In this document: positions 51,501-63,424 of the stretch, piece after piece
Layout of the letters: each line of letters opens with the position of its first letter
Numbering within the stretch: position 1 is the first letter of the stretch
Origin: Certhia americana
Taxonomy: Eukaryota > Chordata > Aves > Passeriformes > Certhiidae
Assembly: GCA_018697195.1 (NCBI GenBank)
Contig: JAGMWU010000127.1
Span: forward strand, 1-64,000
Length of the DNA: 64,000 nucleotides
Reading direction: 5' to 3'
Program-made: the position numbers and the translations under genes
Notes under the pieces: model-generated
The model's database searches: none
What the model saw: only the letters and a program-made list of their open reading frames with translations
What the model was told of the DNA's origin: nothing

Positions 51501-53911
51501 AAAGCATAGATAAAGGCATTACTAATTTTCAACTGCATTTCCCATATAGTTCCTACCTTTGTGGTCTATAGTTCAACTAACCAATGATTTTAATGTGCTT
51601 AGAAAATGGTAAAAATTACTTCAGAATGTCAAGGAAAATAATAAAAAAAAACCCCAACCTGCCCCTTGGAAATAGTATAGATACCAATTTACATTTTTAT
51701 CACTAAAACCATAAAATAAGTGCATTTATATATTGGATTTTCATGCTTTCTGTCTCATTTTAATTTTCAAGGCTACCTGAAAATCTTTAATGCCTGCCTG
51801 CTGAGATATAAAAATATTATTATAACTTGATGGCATAAGTTAATAGTGCAGTCAGGGATAGATGGACATGCAGCAGTGCTGGCTCAAGGAAGGTGGGTTT
51901 TAACATCAGAAATTATGGTTTTGCAGTCAGGTTATTTGGCTTGCCTGTTCTAGAGTATACAAACTACAGGGTTTGAAATCTGTAACTAAACTCTGCTTAA
52001 ATTCATGGAAGGAGGAGTGGATTTTTAACCTAGGGAAGGTAACAGGAAAATTAATTAAAAAGAAATTAACTGAAAAAGTGCCATAGAATATAGTTCTTTA
52101 TGGAAACTTGTAGTTGATCATGATTTCTTCTTTCCCCAAGTTTCTCTCATACTGAAGCTGCCAGTATTCTGAGAAGAAGGCTGGACTAAGTGAACTGCAG
52201 AGGCCCCAACCAAACAAAATTATTATTGTGACTCTAGGAGTAGCAGCTATTAGTTAATTCAGCTTTAGGATGTTCAGGGGTTTTTTTCTGTGTATTGTGA
52301 AGAGTAAATGTTCTATGATTTAGGTTATTACAGTTCATATAAAAAGAAAAAAAAAGGAGGAGGAATTGCAAAATTCCTCTTTGTTGTTGTTTTTAAAGCA
52401 AGATTGTTTAATAAGTATTCTAAATTTAGTTTTTCTAGGGCTGCTTTATTATTCATATTTTCCTTTAAAGTAAATACAGCTTATGTTTTTCAGTGGAATT
52501 TGTAGAGACCACTTCTGAAGGCCTAAAGTTTTAATTTCTGATGCATAACAACACATCCCTTGTCACACTCCCCAACTCAGCAAAGATATTTCTATTCAGA
52601 CTTTCTAAAAAGGACCTTTTAGTTATTTCTTCATCACCCTTCCTACCCTGAGGATTTGGTGTCAATTGTGGAAGCCTTTGGCTGAGCAAAGCAAACAGTT
52701 TAGAATGGTTTTCATTTGTCAAGTGGCTTTTTGCAGCTGTAACTGTGATGTCTGCAGCCATCTCTTTGCGCTAATGTTGTTTTTCTGTTGTGTGTTGAAG
52801 GTGCTTAAAAAAAAGTAAGGAAAAGAAGTACAGTAATACTAATGTAGGTTTTCAGTTTCAGACCAATCTGGAAGTCAAATTATGCCATGTGAGAAGAAAC
52901 CGGCTAATGAGCTAAGACAAAAAAGCTGTGTGGTTTTTGGATGGCTGGTAATTATTTTGTGCATGGTGCAGCTGTATCTCAGCTTGAGCAAACAAATCAG
53001 TAGGAAAAGGGTACGGGATAGAGTTAGAACCACGTATCAAACATTCCACCTTTGGGGATGAGTTCCTGTATGGGATGGCAGGAGAGTAGTGCTGCATAGA
53101 TCTACTAGACACAGTCTTTGTTTCCCATTTATGGATATCAGCATATAAGCAACGAATTAGCTTGTCTGGAGGTTTACTGTGAGGAGTGTTGTATGCAGTG
53201 CTGGGCATTCCTGACGTCTTTTCAAGATAAGATAGCTATATGATGCAGTAATGCTCAAGAGCTGGGCTTGCAGCTGATAATGATTTGTTTCAGAGGGTTA
53301 TTTTCATGTGACTACCTGTATGCCCTCTGCTTCACACATCCCTCCATGTACAGCATAAAATGGTAGGTGTTTCTGGAGCAGGGGAAATATGTACATGAGT
53401 GCCTACATCTTTCTCCTGCAAAGGAGGATATTCTAGAGCTGGTTGCTTTTCACAAATCCCTTGTGTAACCGCCTTTGCAGCTTAATCCGTTCACATACGC
53501 ACACATGTATTTAGTATTTTCAGCTTTTGTATGTTTTAAACTTCTTAGTCTCTTTGTCTACAATAAAACTCCATTTCTTTCCTTTTCCTTATACTGGCAT
53601 TCCTTCTTTTAATCATGTCACAGTGGAAGCAGGAAAGCAATGTTCATTAGATGCTCAAAACACAATATATAACCAAGAGAAGCAGTCCATCTACTTAACT
53701 CCCTAGATTTGAGAATTACCAGAATTATCTAAATCCTGTGGTGGTATGATCACACATTCAGGGCTTCCCAGTAAATTATCACCAAATGCTGCTGTGAGGT
53801 ATTAGGGAAGTCTCCTACATTACACAGATTGCTCTATTTAAACAGGAAGGCAACACTCAGGGCAGCTCCCAGTACAGTTTCTGTGCACACAAGTGGGTGA
53901 TGCTGTCTTAC
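45596..53911 (+). other. DCP1B: DCP1B intron 3, part before CACNA1C exon 1a
   Basis: Begins with a GTAAGT donor. AT-rich, with T-runs, a 10-bp tandem triplet at 49801 and short chance frames. On the minus strand this is CACNA1C intron downstream of exon 1a. No exon 4 of DCP1B was found. Confidence 0.75.
49801..49830 (+). repeat. Tandem repeat, 10-bp unit x3
   Basis: TTTTAGTTCA, TTTTAGCTCA and TTTTAGTTCA in a row, with one substitution in the middle unit. In DCP1B intron 3. Confidence 0.85.
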
Positions 53912-54041
53912 CTCCAGGTTTGATGTAGAAGCAGTTCAGCTGAGTTTCGTGCACCAGCTTCCCCTTGTACTTCGTGTCGGGTTCCCCCGGCTGGTGGCTG
54001 GGCAGGGGGTGATACGCTTGCCGAACCAAGGCTTGAAACAT
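53912..54041 (-). CDS. CACNA1C: CACNA1C alternative first coding exon 1a (cardiac-type N-terminus of Cav1.2)
   Basis: This exon encodes the N-terminal cytoplasmic start of the pore-forming alpha-1C subunit of the L-type voltage-gated calcium channel. On the minus strand the ATG at 54041 opens 43 codons plus one base. The peptide starts MFQALVRQAYHPLPSH and ends KLVHETQLNCFYIKPGG with the shared glycine. From memory, the mammalian cardiac N-terminus has the same order of blocks (AYQPLPSH, then VVHEAQLNYFYISPGG), so the match is specific. A GTAAG donor follows directly (plus-strand 53907-53911). The phase equals that of exon 1b, as expected for two first exons joining one exon 2. The start was chosen by alignment to the family. 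An upstream in-frame ATG exists at 54107, but the residues it adds do not resemble the channel. The bases before the chosen ATG are AAA, a favourable -3 context. The exon lies antisense inside DCP1B intron 3. Exon 2 is outside the window. Confidence 0.93.
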
Positions 54042-54160
54042 TTTAAAATTCCAAGAAGTGCTGAAGCAGCTGAAGCAAAGTGTATTTTCTATAGATAGGG
54101 AAGGCACATTCCTTTTGGCTAATTTCTTTGCTTCAGAGTTATGTATTGGCCTTGTCCAGA
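54042..54160 (-). promoter_or_regulatory. CACNA1C: CACNA1C exon 1a 5'UTR/proximal promoter region
   Basis: Upstream of the exon 1a ATG on the minus strand the DNA is AT-rich with no CpG island, unlike the other two promoters here. Candidate sites are an M-CAT/TEAD motif CATTCCT at 54107-54113, a GATA motif AGATAG at about 54093-54098 beside an AT-rich CTATAG, and a CCAAT box (ATTGG on plus) at 54145-54149. M-CAT and GATA sites are common in cardiac promoters. Motifs this short also occur by chance, so the region call rests mainly on the exon position. Confidence 0.45.
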
Positions 54161-54581
54161 AGTTAAAACCTGAATATTGTTTTAAATTGCTGACAACTGG
54201 ATCGTCTAACCTAGGAAGTATTTTCTAGCTCTTTGAAACGTTTTCAATATCTTTCGCATTCTCCTTCCTTTTCTTGCTGTCCACTCCTAATCCTTTGCTT
54301 CTTCTCTGTGCCTTACGTTCAGTTGGAGCCTTCTCCTCCCACTGTCCGTTTTTCAGGAAAACTTGGATTGAGGAGTGAAGATAATGGGCGCCATCCACCC
54401 GTCAGCTCATCACCTCAGCGAGCCATGACGATCTCTGGTTTCTGTATATCCACACAGGCTCCTCTGATAATATCCTCTTGTGCTTGAAAAAAATAGGTTT
54501 GCTTAGCAGAGGGTGGACTGCACTCCTGACATAGCCAGAAAACTTCTCTTGGAATGTGAGCTTGCTTACTCACACTCTTTT

Positions 54582-54606
54582 ATATGTGTGTATATATATA
54601 TATATA
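54582..54606. repeat. (TG)/(TA)n microsatellite
   Basis: Short TATGTGTG run into (TA)n, 0.54 kb upstream of CACNA1C exon 1a in its own orientation. Confidence 0.85.
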
Positions 54607-57600
54607 AATATTTGTAACCTTCTCTCAAAATATGGAAGATAAATATGTGAGCAAGTGTATCCCACAGCACATACACAAGCTGCTCATGTCTGTCTAACTT
54701 TGATTTAATACAAGCTCTTGAGTGCCTCATCAGTGCTCTCTTTGTCAAAACAAGCCTTAAATCGGCAGTAAAGAATACTTTTCAATTACAGGAGGGAAGA
54801 GGAAAGAAACCCTTCCCAAGTGTAAGATAGCATACCCTTTAAAGGACAAGGAATGTGTTATATACAGAAACACGGTGCAAGTGCTCCAGTGGAATTCCAC
54901 TCAGGCTGCAAAGGCAGCATTGCTTTTTTGTGTTAACTGGCATACAAACCAGTAACAGCACTGGGCTTAATGCCTGCTGCCTGCTCTGCTTTAATGCTTG
55001 TGGCTACAGCCCAGTTGTGAGGTTTGCAACAGAGCCTCCTTTCATAAAATATTAAGTCTTCCTATCATAATGCATTGCTTAAAATCAATCTCAGAAAATA
55101 CCCCAGTGGGTTTTTCCTGCTGGCTTCATTATTTTGGACATACATACGCCTAGGACTTTTGGAGCCTGTTTTAATAATTCCTTTGCATAACAGAGGTATT
55201 ATTTACATGCATAAAACCAACCGGAGAGATTCTGTACCCAGGGGGGAAAATAAAAAAGTAAGTAATGTAGGACATGAGCTTCAAGTCAGAAGTCTGCAAT
55301 AAAGGGAATAAGAAGATTCTTTCTGTGAATCATCTGCTGCTGGTCATTGTCTTAGATAGTATTTGGACTTTATGTTGGAGCTGTACTAATTCTTTTGTCT
55401 TTGTCAAACAGACTTCCTTTTTGTAGAATTTCAATATCTTTTCCTAAACAACATGCAGTATTAAATCCTTTATACAGGCATGTGTCGCATCTCTCAATTA
55501 ACAAGTTCATGAAATTATATGATAAATAGAAAAAGGACATTGGAATTTTTTTGTGAGTATGATATGTCTTTCTACAGGACTTTGCTGCCTTCTGTTTATT
55601 GTTACCTGTTGTTTATATTCTGGTTTCTCTTGTGTGACTATTTCTCTCTCTAACACTCTTTAACAGAAAGCGAAGTAGATGTTCAAATTTGCCCTGAGAG
55701 TTAAAAGCAGAAGGAGGAGAGTGACTGAGGAAGCAGATGATGATTACTGTTAAATTTTATTCCTAAAGGATTATGCTTAAGCTAGTAAAACACTCCTGAC
55801 TTCTGAAGCAAAAAGAAATATGCATTTTTACTTCATGTGGAAACAATACAGTTGCTGCAGTGAAAATAGACCAATGCAAAAATACCAGATTTTATTTAAA
55901 TATGACTGAATCTCTAGTCTATAATCAGGGATTCAGAGTTGTAGGGTACCTCCCAGTGCTGCTATTGTGAAATATCTGGCTGCTAATATAAAATGAATTT
56001 GATAAATGTGAGGGGTGGGGTTTTTTTCTGTTGAATTACAGGTTAAATAAGAAACTGTTTACTACTTAAATTATATTTTCTAGGTGACAAACTTGATCTC
56101 GGTGCATTGCTTCTCTCTTCATACATATACACATATACACAGAATGTTCTGTATTCTTGAACACAGTGTCTTGTGTGCAAGACTGTAGAAAAGTCAGTAA
56201 ACTTCTCAATGAACTGAACAAACTTCAATTATTAAAATTTTAAAATATATACAAATATGTCAAAATAGAATTGCAGTAATCAAAGGAAAAAAGCAACAAG
56301 GTTGCTTTTAGGACTTTTTGCCACTTTAAAGGAGTGGTATTTGTATCTTCATGAAAAAAAATTACTAAATTTCAATTTCACAAGAAAAATGCCAGTGAAA
56401 CATTTATACTAATACTTAAATGATCCTTCAGCTTTCAAGCATGTAAAAATGCAGTGACCATCTGTGAATGATAAAGGGTTCAGGGTGGAAATTTAGCTTG
56501 TGAACACAGTGTGAACCTATCCACAACTGGAGTAAACCTATTACAGTTTCCCTGTCATTCTGTGAGAACAGTGGAAGTCTTTTCTGTGCCTGTGAAATCA
56601 TCTTATTGCTAAAAATTGTACTGCAAAGATTCTGTCTGCAGCTCTACAGACAAGCAGATGTTACTGAAGGCAGTGTAACAGCAGTGTAACTGCAAGAGAA
56701 GGAATGGCTACAGAAGAGTAGAGAGGTCTTTAATATGTGGAGTATAACCTGTTAACAGGCTGTGGCAAAGCAAGACAAGGGAATGAATAAGATACACTGT
56801 AAATATCAACTAACTGTTTGAGATCTCAGGAGGAGGAGTTGACTTTTGCCTATTTCTACATGGATTTTTAAAATTCTTTTTCTAACGATTTTAGATCTAG
56901 AGGTGGTGTAGGAAAAATGAAACAATTGCCTACCCAAAATGATGTTGTTTGTAGAGTATACAAATGGAAAAAATATAAAAATGAGGGGGTTAAATTCTCT
57001 TGATTTTAGGGTATTTCTTACATGTTTCCTGTTTCAAGAACAAGGATATACAAGTAATTCAGACTTTCATTGTTGCTAAGAACTTAGTCCAGATCTGCAA
57101 ATGTATTTCCATTACTTAGGATCTGGAGGTATGCAGTGGAGAAATAAGAGATGAGATCACAACAGTCAGAATTAGAAACATCATCTATAGTTAAGGTTGC
57201 TTATTTTCCTCATGAAGCCCTTTCTGAAGTTGTTCATTATTTTGTAGGAGTTAAACCATTTGGAGTGACAGCTCATCATACTGATTATAGTAAAAATTCA
57301 GGTTCCAGAAAAAAATGACATGCTATTGAACACCTATTTGAGGTTAAAATAGTCTTCTCTTTTTTCCCCTCTCTTCTAAAATACTGGAAAATGGCATTGT
57401 TAGAGTTTGGAAAACAATTTGACCTTGAACTTAACTATAGCTGTGGAATTAGAGGTGTACCTGTGGCAGGTACCTCAGAGATGCACTTTAAAAATAATTG
57501 GGAGCATATTCTTATATTGGACTAAATTATAAATGAAAACCTCGATGTGAGAATTCTGGTGAGTCCTCTACCAGCTGTGTGTGTCACTGACAGCAGAGCA

Positions 57601-59340
57601 GCTTTTCCCTGTGGGACTGGAAGCCCAGATACTCCACAAGAAGCACACAGAAGCTGCTGCTTTTCTTAACATAGTGGAAAGAAAAAGGCTGGAAATTGAG
57701 ACACTGGACATAGCTCTCCTTTCTGGTCTTTCCAATAAAAGCATTTTTTTGGTTGTCACTGGGTTGGAAAAGCTGTGTTGTCCCCTTCTTGATTGAACAG
57801 AGTTCTCTTCACTTTCTGTACTAGGTAGGGGTGAAGTGCACAGAATTAAGGAAAGGTTTCTAGTTTAACCTCTTCCACTTGTGACAGTCTTCCATTAGTA
57901 TAAGCCTTTCTACTGATGGAAGGTATGGATTTATATTTAGCATAGATTTGTGTAAGGTATTGTTGTGTTCTGCTCAGGTGATTTCTGTAGATCAGGGCCT
58001 GGCTTCATTTCAGTGTATTGGAGACATGTTTTACTGTTTGCTTTAGAAAGTTAGCAGAGAATAAGAAAGTTGCACAGGTAAGCAAAAAGAATAATAATTT
58101 CAGGTGTTGAGGAATTGCATTTGTTTTCCAGTAAGCCTTTCTCTGATGGATTTTTACTTCACAGTAACCCTGCTTGTGTTGACTGAGGATATTTGGATGT
58201 AGTTTTTAGCTTATGGAGCTCTCGTCTGACGGGGACATTTTAGAAGACTATTGTGAAATAGTAACGGGAACCATTTGTTATTTAAGAGAGCCTATTTATA
58301 AGAAAAAATATTCCTTAAGAACAACTTGTTATTTAAGAAATTGATAGCCTGGAATCTACAGCCTTTCTGCCTCAATTTCAGTGTCACGCACCATCATGAT
58401 TTAGAAATTATTTGGAACTGATGATGCAATGGCAGGAGGTGTGACTGGAAAACCAGTGGTATGGGGGAAAAAAAATAATTCTCTAAGCCAGATGGATCAT
58501 AACATAGATGCTATTCCTGTGTCATGACTAAAAATTTCTTGTGGCATCAACAGAAGGCATATTTAAGGGAAATCTTGCAAATACAGTTTGCATTTGGGCT
58601 CTTTTCCAAAAAAAGTAAAGAACCTGCTGATGGACTCTTACATCTGCTGAGCTTTATGAAAATAAGTGGATCAATGGGCTTTACACTTTCCTGCAGTACT
58701 AACAGAACTTCAGCTTTAAGGCCATTTAGGGGGCTTTCCAGTGACCCTATTTTGTTGGACTGCTACACAGTTGATTTTTCTTCATGAACATTTCTGATAA
58801 ATTTGGATTAAAAATCTGCCTGAAATCAGTCTCTCACAGTAGAGCCACAGACATGATTTATTAAAATATCCACCATGTCTGTGCTGTCCCTTTTTTTTGC
58901 CTCATGAAACCAGAAATATTTGCTGGTTCTGTCTAAAAGCCTGCAAATTGGTCCCCCAACTTCCACAATTGATAGAGGATGGTAGGAATATTTCAGGGTC
59001 CATGCTATTAACAAAAATTTTGTCTTGATTTTTAAGGCATAGTTCCAGGCACAAATAAACATATGGTGGTGAGGAACTTATTCTTGACTTCAATAATGTT
59101 GCCAATCATTGCCCAATCTCAAACCATTTGCTTTAGGGGGAAGGGGTCTGCAGAGGCTTTTTCATTTTGTTGGGGGTTTTGTTGTTACATATTTTGTGGT
59201 TTGTTTTTTTTTTTTTAATAAAATTGGTTAAACAATTCCCCCGTCGGTTGAATTTCACTGGTTAAGCTGAAAAATGGCCATGTGTAATCATCACTTTGCA
59301 TTGATATGTCTCTTGAGTATGATTCTTTCCTATAACAACT

Positions 59341-59432
59341 GGTTTGGTTGTTTGTTTGGTGGGGGGTTTTTTGTTGGTTTTTAGTTGGGTTTTGGTTTTG
59401 TTTATTTGTTTTTGTTTGGCAGGTTTTTTGGG
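59341..59432 (+). repeat. T/G low-complexity tract
   Basis: TTTG, TTGG and G6 mixture closely resembling the tract at 5418. A T11-12 run lies about 130 bases before it (about 59206). Confidence 0.9.
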
Positions 59433-62400
59433 ATTTTTATAGCTTGCTTGTTCATACATAATATTTTAAACATTTGAGATAATGAAAATACCAAGTCTTC
59501 TTTTTCCCTGTCTTTGTTAACAGTTCTCCAAATAAGTAGATCAGGAGCTTTATCAAACTTTAAATGAAAGAACAGGTGTCTGATAATTCAACAGGTAGGG
59601 CTTTTTCAGAGCTTCTTAGGAATTTAGGTTACACTCATATCGAAATACACATTGTTGTTTGAAAAACCCCTTACCTCGCTACAATTTATTGACATTCTTA
59701 TGCCTGAGAAATCGTTAAAACTTTGACTTCTCGTTAAAAATTTCCAGAAATACCAGGGTATAGCCAGAGAGTAATTACATTATTTTGAAACAAATACATT
59801 TACCTAATACATATTTTGTATTGTACATCTTTACACAGTGTTGAGGAGCAAGAGACCTAAATATTCCAGTCCTGTTGAAGAGCCACATTTTTATCAATAT
59901 GGTATAACAGGATATAATTGAATTCTTTTCTAGTATTTTGGGTTTTAAGTATGTAAAGAGCAAAATTTTGTATTTGAAAGGACTTAAAGCCTGTTTAGAG
60001 CTAAAAGATCTTTACTCCTAAACTAGGAAATACCAAAATTAGGGTTGGTTGTGCAATCTCTCTGTTGAGGGAATTTTATTTTTCTGCAATAAGGACTTTG
60101 TTTCAGTTATCAAACAGTTTGAGTGGTATTCACATTAGGCTACTCAGGATTCTGGGTTTTTTCCTCATTACTCATGCATGGATCACTTGCTTTGTTATAT
60201 GCTGCTGAAATTCAACACTAGAGTCAGATTTATTGGGTTTCCTTGTTGTATTCTCCAATAATCATCACTATAATAGCTGATAACTCATGAACAAACAGAA
60301 GCATTTTACCTTGCTCAGATTAGAAATATTATTCTTTCCATTTCACAGACTGGGATCCTAGGGCAGAGTAGTTACAAATAGAGAGCAATTAAATATGGAG
60401 TGCCTGACTTTAATTACTCAAGCCAAATTTTTCAAGTGTATTTATTATTCATGTGTTCAAAAACATTTCTTACAGACTTGGATTGGGATGACTGGTGTTT
60501 TTGCAGGCCACGCATTCAAATCTTGCACCCAGGTCTAGGATCTCGACTCAGCTACTGGGAAATGAAACACACACAGCCAGTGCAGCCTCTTCAAATGACA
60601 TTTCACAGCTTGTGTATCATTGCATAACATCTCTGGGATGGAACACAGCTTTCCAGGATAGTGTGCAGCTGTCTGTGCTGCAGGGGTTTTTTTTTTTATA
60701 TTTTTCCCTTGTTTCAGTCCTAAATATAGCAACATAAAGGTTGCCTTGCCTTGCAAGACATGGATACAGGAACTTCTTTTTGATATTGCCAAGTGTGGAT
60801 TTACATACTCAGGGGCAAAAGTCTAGAATATACGTAGAGCAAAATACCTTAAGAAGCATGAAATCAAGAATAAACCACAAAAATTTAGGAATTGGGTTTT
60901 TCTATTTATTTATTTTTAATACCAGCAAGTATAAAACAGTTCCTAGGTACAGGTGAATCTCTAGTCAGTAGTTATTTCTGTATCCATTTTTACCAAGCTT
61001 AAAGACTTTATGCAGTCTGTGGAGGAATAGAAATCACATGTTGCAGGTACACTGGAACAAAAGCTTTGATAATGGAAATGTCTATCCACAAGACAAAAAT
61101 CTAATGACTAGAATAATGAAGAGGAAAAAAAAATCCTAGAAAATGCCTTTCTTTTTAATAGAATACTTAACACAAATGATTGAAGTTGATAAGAAATTCT
61201 GTACTATCATAATAACTGAATTAATGTTTCAAATATTGAGAGGTTAGAAATTGTTATCTATAATTCTGGGAGATAGAAGCTGTCAGCTTCTGCTTATAAA
61301 TAGTATCAAGTGTTCTAGTGTTTGTGAGGACAGGAGAAATCCGTAGCCAAAAAATGAAAATTGTAAGGCGGAAGCTTTCGAATTGGCTCTGAAGTCGTGA
61401 TTTTAAGCTTAAATATTGTTCTTCCTGAAATTCAATCACTGAGCTATTAAAGTAGCTTCACAGATTTGGGTAAAATTTTTCAGTTTTGATTTATGAGTAG
61501 CCTGCTTTTTAGAAATTCTAAACATTCTAATGACTGATACCCTTAATAATTGATCATTTCAGTCAGTTTATTTAAGTAATTTATTTAGATTCCCAGTCAA
61601 TATTAATTGGATCTTCTTGATTTCATAGCTGCATTATGTAATCTTTTTGTGTAATCTTGTTAACAACATTGTCATTTTGGTACTTTTTTTCTTTTAATGT
61701 CATCAATTTATTATTTGACTTCGACTTTATTTTTTTCTGTTTTTTACAATAATCTCTTCTTGCATAACTTTATGGTTGAAGCTGGGCTTAAAAGGGCCTT
61801 AATATTTCCTCTTCTGTATGGCAGCAGAAAAATTTGCTTTACCTCTGATGTTTCATTATTCATTTTTAACATGAACATGAAGTTACCACTCTACAAATGA
61901 TACTTAGAGCTGGAATTCTATTTTGTCAAACAGTCTGACAGAGTGGGAAGGCAGATAAAAGTAATCTGTTTATGTTTAATCCTGATAAAACAGGCAGTGT
62001 TTTCGTGCTGGTAGAAAGCTTGCAGTAAAATTGTATTGTGTGTCTGTGACTGTGCCAGGTTCCCTGGCAGTTACATGTTGTTATCAGCTCAGGTTCTCAT
62101 TCTGGTTGTGGGATTTTGTGTGTTGCCACACACACAATAAGAATTTTTTTTTCCATTTTGTCTTCATCATTAATCAGGATGGAGGCCATTAATACTCATT
62201 TTTACTACTACTAGTTACACTTTTTTCTCTTAAATACAGAGTATAGGAGAATATAGTACTGTACATACATAGTACTGTAGTGTGAATTTACGCCATGGTT
62301 ACTCCAAGTATCTCAGATTGCCACAAGTTGCTGTGTTCTCAGTGGTCCTTCATTGTCATATGCAAGAAAGAGCTCGGTGTATGTTATGGTTCCACAGGCT

Positions 62401-63403
62401 CAGGGATTGTTTCTCAGTGTATTTCAAGTGTTCATCTGTTCTGGATAGATGGGAGCAGTGTGGAAGGAAGAACAGTGGGACTGTCCACTTCTGAAAGATT
62501 TCACCACTGGCTGGGGGAGCTCTAAGCTCAGAGGATGTTAGACTTTGGACTTAGCTTGCTTTCAGCTGTGCTTCCTAATTTGGGTTGAAAATACTATTTA
62601 AGCAAAGTGCAAAAGTGAATATGGGTCAGTTTGAAGTTCAAACTCTAGGCTAAAGGTCTCTGGATCTGCAGTATCCTGACTTAAAACTGGAGTTTGGATG
62701 GGATATGTTGTTGGGTGGTGGTGTGATTTGGTTTGGTGGCACAGACCCAGTATCATTGTTCTGTCACCCAAATAGGTTTGCATTTGTTGCAATTGTATTT
62801 CAGAATATTAGTTATAGTTCTGTAAAATCTGAAATGGTAATTTATTCTGGTTATCACTTTACTTGTGTTTGTCACTAAGTTGAGGTAAATCAACAGCAGA
62901 AGCAAGCCGGTTTGAGTTTTTCAGCTTGGTCAGACACAGTTTGGCATTTCCAAGGCACCGTCAGCTCTCAGATTTATTAGATATTCATAAATAGTCTGTG
63001 ATATGTCTGTTCTGTTGGCCAAAGGTGAAGCTGTCCAACCTGTGTTGCATAATTGATGGTGCCACCAGCTGTGGTAGACATAAAAAAAATTTGAGAAGAT
63101 GGAGCAGATGGCAAAAATTTCATCAATACTCTACTCCATTGGAGATTCTTTTATATACAAAAATAAGAATCTTGATTAAAACAAATTTGGTTTGTCTGGG
63201 ATTCTCAGTCTGCTTGCTGTGCTGTTGCATTGAAGAATATGGAGTAACTTGTGATTTGGACAAGTTTTCAAATGTGTTTCATCAGAAGGATGTGAAGTTT
63301 TCCATAGCAGTTCAGTTTTCTGGAAGTTTATGAGTTGTTCACACACTTTTCTACAGGCCCACAGTTTATTATTGAACACCCATTGGAATATGCTAGAATA
63401 TTT

Positions 63404-63424
63404 ATATGCATTTGAAATGCATAT
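63404..63424. repeat. Short palindrome, 10-bp arms with one central base
   Basis: ATATGCATTT, then G, then AAATGCATAT. It contains two inverted ATGCAT half-sites of the kind bound by POU/octamer-type factors. No other evidence of function. Confidence 0.7.

Noticed and set aside
53838..53911. Continuation of the exon 1a frame past the donor (Cys-rich tail)
   Set aside because: It starts with a consensus GTAAG donor, and known channel proteins switch to exon 2 at this glycine. The tail is intron read-through.
54042..54107. Upstream in-frame ATG for CACNA1C exon 1a (MPSLSIENTL...)
   Set aside because: The added residues do not match the channel N-terminus, and the family start aligns with the ATG at 54041.
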